Assembly: GCA_947496905.1 (NCBI GenBank)
Contig: CANMEW010000062.1
Span: forward strand, 1-7,799
From: Rickettsiales bacterium
GTDB lineage: Bacteria; Pseudomonadota; Alphaproteobacteria; Rickettsiales; UBA1997
Direction of reading: 5' to 3'
Length of the DNA stretch: 7,799 nucleotides
The notes beneath the pieces were generated by a model. It saw only the letters and a list, made by a program, of their open reading frames with translations. It did no database searches and was not told where the DNA came from. This document shows positions 1 through 6,336 of the stretch, in pieces. Position 1 is the first letter of the stretch. The number at the start of each line of letters is the position of its first letter. The translations under genes and the position numbers were made by a program.

Positions 1-342
1 ACGGTTGAAATGAAACTTTTTACTGCGCACGTATCTCGATACGCTTACGCCTAAAAAATTCCATTTCACCCTCTATTTTCTAGCCAGAGCTAAACTCTCC
101 TAAATTTCCAATGACGGATCTGGGTTGAAAACTGGTGATGATAATCGCGAGATGCGCGCTGCGCGCAGACAAGCTTCAAATGTAACTTTTGAGAAAACCA
201 AGAGTCAAAATTTATTCAGAAAATCACAAAAATTAACCAATGAATCCTGCTCAAGTTTGAGTGGAGTATTTAAAAAATTACCCAGAACCTTTGTTGAAAT
301 TAAACCCAGATCCGTCCCTTCAAACCTCTAATCTCTCAAGTC
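1..342. other. noncoding region upstream of yajQ
   Basis: I see no convincing gene here. The one open frame of moderate size (125-331, plus strand) starts with TTG, has no ribosome site, is rich in K/R/S/N and lacks any recognisable motif. The stretch holds a small hairpin at 30-43 (CGTATC, 2-nt gap, GATACG), a GC-rich self-complementary patch near 152-168, and the inverted repeat listed separately. The last 40 nt before yajQ are C-rich and G-poor, as in front of the other plus-strand genes. No promoter could be assigned with confidence. Confidence 0.6.
113..316. repeat. segment bounded by a 14-bp perfect inverted repeat
   Basis: Positions 113-126 (GACGGATCTGGGTT) are the exact reverse complement of 303-316 (AACCCAGATCCGTC). 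After one mismatch two more bases pair. The enclosed segment is about 176 bp and mostly AT-rich, apart from a GC-rich patch near 152-168. This could be the stem of a large RNA structure in the yajQ leader or the ends of a small non-autonomous mobile element (MITE-like). No clear target-site duplication is visible next to the arms, so the second reading is only a possibility. Confidence 0.5.
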
Positions 343-834
343 ATGCCAAGCTTCGACATCGTATCCAAAATCAATCTGCAAGAAATCGACAATGCCGTAA
401 ATTCAGTTCTGCGCGAACTTACTAATCGCTACGACTTCAAAGGCGCGGTTTTTTCTGTCGAATTAAAAACGAAGGACAATCTCATCAACCTTACTGCCGA
501 CAGTGAATACAAGCTCGACTCTATTCGCGATTCTTTAAAAGTTTTTGCGACTAAGCGTGGTGTTGATGCGCGGGCGTTAGATTTTCAAAAAGTAGAAAAA
601 GCTGGTGGGAATATGTTCCGACAAGAGGTGAAGCTGCGCGACGGAATTGAGCAGGAAGTTGCAAAAAAAATCGTTAAGCATGTCAAGGATTCCAAAATGA
701 AAGTGCAGGCTTCAATCAAGGGTGATGAGGTGCGTATCGATGGTAAAAAACGTGACGACCTGCAAGAGGCAATGACTCTTTTGCACAGCGGTAATTACGA
801 AATACCTCTGCAATTTATTAATTTCCGCGAGTAA
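343..834 (+). CDS. yajQ: YajQ family nucleotide-binding protein (UPF0234/DUF520)
   Basis: This encodes a 163-residue cytosolic protein, the usual length of the family. The hallmark start MPSFDIVS and the end QFINFRE are both present, as are family blocks around residues 28-35 (NRYDFKGA), 103-118 (EVAKKIVKHVKDSKMK) and 120-140 (VQASIKGDEVRIDGKKRDDLQ). YajQ proteins have two similar alpha/beta (ferredoxin-like) domains; members from Xanthomonas and Pseudomonas bind cyclic di-GMP and affect gene regulation, and others bind nucleic acids. Whether this one binds c-di-GMP cannot be told from the sequence. The ATG at 343 is supported by the conserved N-terminus. No Shine-Dalgarno sequence precedes it; the leader is pyrimidine-rich. 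glyA follows after 27 nt, so the two are probably co-transcribed. Identification is firm, physiological role is not. Confidence 0.95.
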   Translation: MPSFDIVSKINLQEIDNAVNSVLRELTNRYDFKGAVFSVELKTKDNLINLTADSEYKLDSIRDSLKVFATKRGVDARALDFQKVEKAGGNMFRQEVKLRDGIEQEVAKKIVKHVKDSKMKVQASIKGDEVRIDGKKRDDLQEAMTLLHSGNYEIPLQFINFRE

Positions 835-861
835 ATTCTCCCAACCTCAAATCCACGAAAC

Positions 862-2130
862 ATGACATTCTTCTCCTCCGGCCTAGAAAAAGCCGATCCG
901 GCAATTTTTTCTTCAACAAAAAAAGAGCTCGATCGTCAGAAATATCAAATCGAATTGATTGCTTCTGAAAATATTGTGAGTCGTGCGGTCTTAGAGGCGC
1001 AAGGCTCCATCTTCACTAACAAATATGCCGAAGGCTATCCGCAAAAACGTTATTACGGGGGATGTGAATTTTCTGACGAAGTGGAATCGCTAGCGATTGA
1101 AAGGCTTTGCCAGCTTTTTGGTGCAAAATTTGCTAACGTCCAACCTCACTCTGGCGCCAGTGCAAATCTTGCGGTTTACCTCGCGCTTCTTCAGCCTGGC
1201 GACACGATTCTAGGCATGTCTCTTGCGGCTGGCGGACACCTAACGCACGGTGCGCAGCGCACAATTTCTGGCATGTGGTTTAAATCAGTTCAGTACGGAA
1301 TTCGTTTGGATGACGGGCTTATCGATTACGATCAAGTGGAGGCTTTGGCGCGCGAACACAGACCAAAATTAATTGTTGCTGGAATTTCTTCTTACCCGCG
1401 CATTGTTGATTGGACTCGTTTCAGAAAAATTGCTGACGAAATTGGTGCATTATTAATGGTCGACATGGCGCATGTTGCGGGTTTGGTTGCCGCTGGAATT
1501 TATCCATCACCAGTTGGAATTGCCGATGTTACAACTTCTACAACTCACAAAACTTTGCGCGGACCTCGTGGTGGTGTGATTCTAACTAATAATGAAGAGT
1601 TGGCAAAAAAAATTAATTCTGCGGTTTTTCCAGGATTGCAAGGTGGGCCATTAATGCATGTAATCGCCGCTAAAGCCGTTGCTTTCAAGGAGGCGCTACA
1701 GCCAGAATTTAAAATTTATGCCAAGCAAATTGTAGCCAATGCCAAAGTTTTGGCTGATGTTTTGATTGAGCGCGGATTAAAAATCACCACTGGTGGAACT
1801 GATTGCCACTTGATGGTCGTTGATCTCACGCCACTTCAAACTTTGACGGGGAAAGAGGCCGAAAAAGTTTTGGAGCATGCTGGTCTTACCTGCAATAAAA
1901 ATGCCATTCCTAATGACCCAAGAAGTCCATTTGTTACTTCTGGTCTTCGCTTTGGAACCGCAGCCGGTACCACCCGCGGCTTCAAAGAAAAAGAGTTTCA
2001 AAAAATTGGCAACATGATTGCCGATATTCTTTCTGGCTTCGTCAAAAATGGCGAAGAAGGAAATAAAATTTTGGAGCAAAAAATAAAATCCGAAGTGGCA
2101 ACACTCTGCCAAAAATTTCCAATTTATTAA
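862..2130 (+). CDS. glyA: serine hydroxymethyltransferase
   Basis: GlyA is the PLP enzyme that converts serine plus tetrahydrofolate to glycine plus 5,10-methylene-THF, feeding one-carbon units to purine, thymidylate and methionine synthesis. At 422 residues it matches the family (about 417 in E. coli). The PLP-binding lysine is K230 in the signature TTSTTHKTLRGPRGG (residues 224-238). Other active-site residues are in place by comparison with E. coli: S36 in IASEN, Y56 and E58 in the YAEGYP block, Y65/Y66, H127, D201 and H204 in VDMAHVAG, and R363 in SGLRFG for the substrate carboxylate. The protein is cytosolic and dimeric or tetrameric in known relatives. The ATG gives a normal N-terminus. 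The 27 nt between yajQ and this gene are C-rich with one G and no Shine-Dalgarno sequence. The enzyme looks intact and functional. Confidence 0.98.
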   Translation: MTFFSSGLEKADPAIFSSTKKELDRQKYQIELIASENIVSRAVLEAQGSIFTNKYAEGYPQKRYYGGCEFSDEVESLAIERLCQLFGAKFANVQPHSGASANLAVYLALLQPGDTILGMSLAAGGHLTHGAQRTISGMWFKSVQYGIRLDDGLIDYDQVEALAREHRPKLIVAGISSYPRIVDWTRFRKIADEIGALLMVDMAHVAGLVAAGIYPSPVGIADVTTSTTHKTLRGPRGGVILTNNEELAKKINSAVFPGLQGGPLMHVIAAKAVAFKEALQPEFKIYAKQIVANAKVLADVLIERGLKITTGGTDCHLMVVDLTPLQTLTGKEAEKVLEHAGLTCNKNAIPNDPRSPFVTSGLRFGTAAGTTRGFKEKEFQKIGNMIADILSGFVKNGEEGNKILEQKIKSEVATLCQKFPIY

Positions 2131-2138
2131 ATTAAGCC

Positions 2139-2190
2139 TACCCTCGCCACAACCACATCCCATCAAGGGAGTGGGCTTTCGGTGAGGGTG
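2139..2190 (+). promoter_or_regulatory. hairpin-forming spacer between glyA and pyrC
   Basis: The arms 2140-2148 (ACCCTCGCC) and 2181-2189 (GGTGAGGGT) pair over 9 bp with one G-U wobble; a tenth wobble pair is possible. Inside, CCCAT and GTGGG can form a smaller stem. No U-tract follows, so it is not a standard intrinsic terminator. It lies 49 nt upstream of the chosen pyrC start. It might protect a processed glyA 3' end or modulate pyrC expression; both are inference. Confidence 0.35.
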
Positions 2191-2238
2191 AGCGCTGATG
2201 CAGACTTACAAACCCTCCAAGTATTAACCCCATCAACA

Positions 2239-3555
2239 ATGTCCCAATTCCACCTCCCTTACCAAAATCCAATTTCTTCCGACAAAAAAATTCTCTACAA
2301 AAATGCTCGCATCATCGACCCAGAATCTGGGTATGACAGGCTTGGAGAGTTGCTAACAATCGGAAATAAAATTGCCGATTTCGGAGAAAAAATTGAAGCA
2401 GCGGATGCAGAAATCATCGATTGCGCTGGTCATGTTTTGGCTCCCGGATTAATCGATATTCAGGTGCATTTTCGTGATCCTGGTCAAACCCACAAAGAAG
2501 ATTTATCTTCCGGAAGTATGTCTGCCGTGGCTGGAGGAATCACAACAGTTGTCTGTCAACCAAATACAATCCCAACATTAGACTCGGTTTTGACCTTCGA
2601 CTATTTGCGACTTAAATCACGCGAAGTCGCTTACTGTAACGTTAAAGCTTACGGTTGCATTACGAAAGGAATGAAGGGTGAAGAACTTTCTGACATGCAT
2701 TCTCTGAAAGAGGCTGGGGCAGTAGGCTTTACCGATGATGGTCTGCCAGTGATGAATGCCAATGTAATGCGTCGCGCTTTTGAATATTCTAAAAATTTAA
2801 ATGTCGTAATTGCTCAACATGCGGAGGATTTAAACCTTACCAACAAAGGCTGCATCAATGAGGGGAAAGTCTCTCTTGAGCTTGGTGTGCGCGGCATTCC
2901 AAATATTTCTGAATCAGTAATTGTTGAGCGCGATTTGGCAATTTTGGAAGCGGTTGGTGGTCGTTACCACTTGCTTCATGTTTCAACCAGAGAGGCCTTG
3001 GATGCGGTTAGAAGAGCTAAGGAGAAGGGTTTGAACGTGACGGTGGAAGTTTCTCCGCACCATTTCACGCTAACCGATGTGCAAGTTTTGAAGTCGGGAA
3101 CGAATGCCAAAATGAATCCACCGCTGCGCTCTGAACTTGATCGCGCTGCGCTGATTGAAGGTTTGAGATCTGGTCTAATTGACGCGATTGCGACCGATCA
3201 CGCCCCTCACGATTTGGCATCAAAAGAAAGAGTTTTGGAAGAAGCGACTTTTGGCATTGTTGGTGTTGAAACCATGCTGCCACTGTCTCTAGCGCTTTAC
3301 CATCAGAAAGTTTTGTTACTAAAAGACTTGCTCGCGACAATGACTTGCAATGCTGCAAAAATTATTAATTTCGATGGCGGAGTAATCAGAAAGGGCGCTC
3401 GCGCCGATTTAGTTTTGATTGATCTCAACGCTGAATGGCAAATAGACTCACAAAAATTTTACAGCAAATCAAAAAATTCTCCTTTCGACGGCTTTCAAGT
3501 AAAAGGCCGCGCCATTAGAACTGTAGTGGCTGGGAAGGTGGTTTACGAATCTTAA
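2239..3555 (+). CDS. pyrC: dihydroorotase (class I, amidohydrolase fold)
   Basis: This should catalyse reversible cyclisation of N-carbamoyl-aspartate to dihydroorotate, the third step of de novo pyrimidine synthesis, in the cytosol. From the ATG at 2239 the protein has 438 residues, normal for class I enzymes. Class I signatures are clear: LAPGLIDIQVHFRDPGQTHK (67-86), the metal-site aspartate in FTDDG (D166/D167), H194 in AQHAED, H247 in LLHVSTREA, the KMNPPLR substrate block (291-297), and D320-H321 in ATDHAPH. One deviation is visible: the first histidine of the usual HxH metal motif is Q75 (QVH). I recall the same QVHFR(E/D)PG variant in other proteins annotated as dihydroorotase, so activity is possible but not certain. 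An in-frame GTG at 2182 would add 19 residues, but it lies in the spacer hairpin and the extra residues look non-native. The name pyrC follows usual class I annotation. Confidence 0.88.
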   Translation: MSQFHLPYQNPISSDKKILYKNARIIDPESGYDRLGELLTIGNKIADFGEKIEAADAEIIDCAGHVLAPGLIDIQVHFRDPGQTHKEDLSSGSMSAVAGGITTVVCQPNTIPTLDSVLTFDYLRLKSREVAYCNVKAYGCITKGMKGEELSDMHSLKEAGAVGFTDDGLPVMNANVMRRAFEYSKNLNVVIAQHAEDLNLTNKGCINEGKVSLELGVRGIPNISESVIVERDLAILEAVGGRYHLLHVSTREALDAVRRAKEKGLNVTVEVSPHHFTLTDVQVLKSGTNAKMNPPLRSELDRAALIEGLRSGLIDAIATDHAPHDLASKERVLEEATFGIVGVETMLPLSLALYHQKVLLLKDLLATMTCNAAKIINFDGGVIRKGARADLVLIDLNAEWQIDSQKFYSKSKNSPFDGFQVKGRAIRTVVAGKVVYES

Positions 3556-3565
3556 ATTTGATATC

Positions 3566-3594
3566 TTGACTGTAAGAAGTCGCGTTTTTACAAA
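3566..3594 (+). promoter_or_regulatory. candidate sigma70-type promoter for rho
   Basis: TTGACT at 3566-3571 is followed, after 17 nt, by TACAAA at 3589-3594. The -35 element matches the consensus at 5 of 6 positions and the -10 element at 4 of 6, with ideal spacing. Transcription would begin near 3600 and give a leader of about 170 nt before rho. The -10 element falls in the loop of the terminator-like hairpin at 3579-3601, so promoter and terminator overlap. It was recognised by eye only. Confidence 0.45.
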
Positions 3595-3612
3595 GCGCGA
3601 CCTCATTTTTTT
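3579..3612 (+). terminator. probable intrinsic terminator after pyrC
   Basis: GTCGCG (3579-3584) pairs perfectly with CGCGAC (3596-3601) across an 11-nt loop. A run of seven T residues at 3606-3612 follows after 4 nt. It sits 23 nt beyond the pyrC stop codon and would end the yajQ-glyA-pyrC transcript. The stem is short and the gap to the U-tract slightly long, so efficiency may be partial. Confidence 0.5.
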
Positions 3613-3643
3613 GATGCATCTTTTCTAAGTCTCGTTGGTCAGG

Positions 3644-3770
3644 TCTCTTCATCTACCACCTCAAGTCTTCACTCAAACATTCCGCCACCTCAACTTACCG
3701 CCTTCAAATCCCTCCTTCTACCAACCATTTCCTCACTCTCAATTCCACTCTTCAACCAATCTAATTCTCA
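3644..3770 (+). promoter_or_regulatory. C-rich, G-depleted leader of rho (rut-like)
   Basis: By direct count this 127-nt stretch holds 53 C and only 3 G; the rest is A and T. It runs to the base before the rho ATG. High C, low G and little secondary structure define Rho-utilisation (rut) sites, and Rho autoregulates by terminating in its own leader in E. coli. I therefore infer that Rho loads here and limits its own expression. The lack of G also means there is no Shine-Dalgarno sequence. CTCAA-type motifs recur (for example 3660-3664 and 3689-3693). Confidence 0.55.
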
Positions 3771-5351
3771 ATGTCACTAACAACACTCACCTTGCGTCAT
3801 GGTTCCAATCAAGATCAGCCTCAGGACAGCAATTCAACTCAGAGCCAGCAGCAAAATATTTCACCAGCGCAAGAGGCCTCAAATGGCAATCAGTCACAAG
3901 TAAGTAGTGCGTTGCCGCGTTTGCATACTGGCAATTTAATCAGTCGAGGAAATCCGGTTACAACGTCAACTGTTAGCTCGCCACTAGCGGATGATTATGA
4001 AGATGAAGATGTGGCTGTGGCTGTGGTAAGCAGTAGCTTTGGGCGTGTTGCACGTCCCGCTGTTGCAGTTGGTACAAATATTAAAACTCTCGAGCTAAAA
4101 TCTCTTAAAAGTAAATCGGCAGAAAAGCTGATTGAAGTGGCTAAGGAGTACGGTTTGGACAATATTGGTGATTACGGCAGGCAAGACATCATCTACCACA
4201 TTCTTAAAAATTTCTCTGATCACAATTTTGAAAATGTAATTATCGGAGAAGGTGTGCTCGAAGTTTTGGAAGATGGTTTTGGATTTTTAAGAGCTCCGGA
4301 AACCAACTATTTCCCTGGTTCGGACGATATTTACGTTTCTCCAAGTCAGATCAAAAGATTTGGCTTGCGCACTGGCGACACCATCAAGGGGCAAATTCGC
4401 GCTCCAAAAAAAGGCGAAAGATATTTTGCTTTGCTGCGTGTGAATGAAGTTAATCTAGGCACGCCAGATAAAATCAGAAATCGTGTTTTGTTTGATGACC
4501 TCACTCCGCTTTACCCTCAAGAAAAATTGAATCTAGAAGAAGACAAGCCGCTGAATAGTGATGTTAGTACTCGCATCATCGACATGATCTGTCCACTAGG
4601 GAAGGGTCAAAGAGCGCTGATTGTTGCTCCTCCGCGTACAGGGAAAACTTCCCTGATGCAGAATATTGCGCATGCCATCACCACCAATCATCCTGAAGTT
4701 ATTCTTCTAGTTCTTCTTATTGATGAGCGTCCGGAAGAGGTGACCGACATGCTACGCACTGTGAAGGGCGAAGTGGTCAGTTCTACTTTTGATGAGCCAG
4801 CAATTCGTCACGTACAGCTTGCTGAAATGGTAATCGAAAAGGCTCGCCGCCTAGTTGAGTCCAAAAAAGACGTGGTAATTTTGCTTGATTCAATCACGCG
4901 CTTGGCGCGCGCCTATAACACTGTAATTCCTTCATCTGGAAAAGTGTTGAGTGGTGGTGTTGACTCCAACGCTTTGCAAAAACCAAAAAGATTTTTTGGC
5001 GCTGCGCGTAACATCGAAGAAGGTGGTTCGCTCACAATAATCTCCACTGCACTTGTTGATACTGGCTCTAGAATGGATGAGGTTATTTTTGAAGAATTCA
5101 AAGGAACTGGTAACTCGGAAATTGTGTTGGATCGTAAAATTTCCGACAAAAGAATTTTCCCAGCCATCGACATTACCAAGTCTGGAACCAGAAAAGAAGA
5201 GCTCCTGATTGACCGCGCGACTTTGTCGAAAGTTTGGATGTTGCGAAGAATTGTTAATCCGATGAGCCCAATTGATGCAATGGAGTTTCTGCTTCAAAAG
5301 CTCGACAGCACCAAGACCAATGAGGAGTTTTTTAAATCGATGAATTCATAA
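3771..5351 (+). CDS. rho: transcription termination factor Rho with N-terminal extension
   Basis: Rho is the hexameric RNA-dependent ATPase/helicase that loads on C-rich nascent RNA and terminates transcription. Domains in order: a 100-105-residue extension, Rho_N helical domain (about 105-150, TLELKSLKSKSAEKL), cold-shock-like primary RNA-binding domain (about 158-230, with DGFGFLR and DDIYVSPSQIKRFGLRTGD), then the RecA-like motor (about 265-520). Walker A is APPRTGKTS (286-294, K292), Walker B is VVILLDS (368-374, D373), the Q-loop is near LSGGVDSNAL (393-402) and the R-loop is near 461-474. The core is complete and strongly conserved. At 526 residues it is about 100 longer than E. coli Rho (419) because of the extension, whose residues 11-46 are two thirds Q, N or S and surely disordered. 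No other ATG lies before the Rho_N domain, although GTG codons at residues 81-85 could serve as a shorter start. The ompA-like gene follows after 9 nt. Confidence 0.96.
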   Translation: MSLTTLTLRHGSNQDQPQDSNSTQSQQQNISPAQEASNGNQSQVSSALPRLHTGNLISRGNPVTTSTVSSPLADDYEDEDVAVAVVSSSFGRVARPAVAVGTNIKTLELKSLKSKSAEKLIEVAKEYGLDNIGDYGRQDIIYHILKNFSDHNFENVIIGEGVLEVLEDGFGFLRAPETNYFPGSDDIYVSPSQIKRFGLRTGDTIKGQIRAPKKGERYFALLRVNEVNLGTPDKIRNRVLFDDLTPLYPQEKLNLEEDKPLNSDVSTRIIDMICPLGKGQRALIVAPPRTGKTSLMQNIAHAITTNHPEVILLVLLIDERPEEVTDMLRTVKGEVVSSTFDEPAIRHVQLAEMVIEKARRLVESKKDVVILLDSITRLARAYNTVIPSSGKVLSGGVDSNALQKPKRFFGAARNIEEGGSLTIISTALVDTGSRMDEVIFEEFKGTGNSEIVLDRKISDKRIFPAIDITKSGTRKEELLIDRATLSKVWMLRRIVNPMSPIDAMEFLLQKLDSTKTNEEFFKSMNS

Positions 5352-5360
5352 AATTTTTAG

Positions 5361-6329
5361 ATGAAAAAAATCCTCTTTTTTTTAGTCATCGCAACTCTTG
5401 CATCCTCTTGCACTTCCAACCTCGATCGCCTCTCCAAAAAAGAAAACAGCCTTAAAACTTACGGTGGTTACGACTCCTATTTAGCGCTAGAATATTTACA
5501 ATTCTCACGCGCCTTGCTTGCGGTGAAGGACAAGAAAAATTCGAAATATTTTGCTAAAAAAGGGCTGGATGTGACCGATAAAAAAGATGTCGTGCCGGAA
5601 AATCCAATCAAGTGGGGAGCGGATCCAAACCAGTTAGATGAGATGATTCTGATGCAAAAAAGACTAGAAATGTCTTTAACGACACCTCACATGAAATTCT
5701 ACCTTCCCATCCAATTATCCCACCTGACCTACCTCTACGATTGTTGGATCAGTCGCGAATCGAAAGCCATTTTTCGTTCTGACGAACTCGCTCAATGTCG
5801 AGTCAGATTCAGTAAACTTTTAGACGAGATTGAGACCTACATTGACGATTCCAGGAAAGACAAGCAGCCAAAGGTTGAGGTGAAAGAGCCGGAATTTGAG
5901 CGTTTCGAAATTCTTTTCGACTTCAATAATGCTAAATTTAACGACAAGGCCAACAAGGATTTAATCACGACATTGAAATATTTTGGCACTCTTCACGGCG
6001 ATTACCGCGTGCTACTGGTGGGAAATGCTGACCGTGCGGGTATTGAGCTCTACAATCAGAACTTGGCGTTAAACCGAGCCGAGACCGTCAGAAATTATTT
6101 AATCAAAAATGGAGTGGCTGAAGATCTAATCGAGTTGCGCTCATTTGGGGAGGATTTTCCAGACATCGTAACTAAGGAAGGCATTCAACAGCAGTCAAAC
6201 CGCACTGTTGGAATTTACATCTTGAAAGGATTTGGCTCTTTCTCTTCGTTCCCTCTTCCGCTAATCGAGAACTACGTCTACCGCGAAGAAATAAAAAAAG
6301 CCCGACAAGAACGCGGACTAAAAAATTAG
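5361..6329 (+). CDS. OmpA-family outer-membrane lipoprotein
   Basis: This 322-residue protein begins with a lipoprotein signal peptide (MKK, hydrophobic 4-13, then LASSC with C17 as the predicted lipidated cysteine; alanine at -3 is a weaker lipobox than leucine). Residues about 35-165 form an N-terminal helical domain with a pattern (YLALEYLQFSRALL, YFAKKGLD, DCW...CRVRF) that I associate with alphaproteobacterial OmpA-like proteins; C128 and C146 could form a disulfide. A charged linker (163-178) leads to an OmpA C-terminal domain (about 180-288) starting FEILFDFNNAKF. D224 (in GNADRAG) and R239 (in LALNRAETVRNYL) correspond to the peptidoglycan-diaminopimelate contacts D271 and R286 of E. 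coli OmpA. It probably tethers the outer membrane to the cell wall. It lies 9 nt after rho without a Shine-Dalgarno sequence, so it likely shares the rho transcript. It is Pal-like in layout but too long and different in its N-terminal half to be called pal. Confidence 0.85.
   Translation: MKKILFFLVIATLASSCTSNLDRLSKKENSLKTYGGYDSYLALEYLQFSRALLAVKDKKNSKYFAKKGLDVTDKKDVVPENPIKWGADPNQLDEMILMQKRLEMSLTTPHMKFYLPIQLSHLTYLYDCWISRESKAIFRSDELAQCRVRFSKLLDEIETYIDDSRKDKQPKVEVKEPEFERFEILFDFNNAKFNDKANKDLITTLKYFGTLHGDYRVLLVGNADRAGIELYNQNLALNRAETVRNYLIKNGVAEDLIELRSFGEDFPDIVTKEGIQQQSNRTVGIYILKGFGSFSSFPLPLIENYVYREEIKKARQERGLKN
6293..6319 (-). terminator. candidate intrinsic terminator of corA, inside the ompA-like gene
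   Basis: On the minus strand AGTCCG (6319-6314) can pair with CGGGCT (6304-6299), using one G-U pair and a 9-nt loop, and the T-run that follows (6298-6293) supplies a U-tract. It lies 18 nt beyond the corA stop codon and within the last codons of the convergent gene. The stem is short, so this is tentative. Confidence 0.4.
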
Positions 6330-6336
6330 AGCCTGA

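Noticed and set aside
125..331. 68-codon open frame upstream of yajQ
   Set aside because: TTG start, no ribosome site, no motif, biased to K/R/S/N, and it runs through one arm of the inverted repeat and into the other.
1777..2166. Minus-strand open frame within glyA
   Set aside because: Shadow of glyA, with F/C-rich composition and no domain; the same applies to minus-strand frames inside pyrC and rho and to the plus-strand frames inside corA.
2182..2238. GTG start extending pyrC by 19 residues
   Set aside because: The GTG lies in the spacer hairpin arm, the added residues do not resemble a dihydroorotase N-terminus, and the ATG at 2239 follows a leader like those of the neighbouring genes.
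3635..3907. 90-codon frame overlapping the rho leader and start
   Set aside because: TTG start; the frame is open because the leader lacks G and so has few stop codons; half of it is an out-of-frame shadow of rho.
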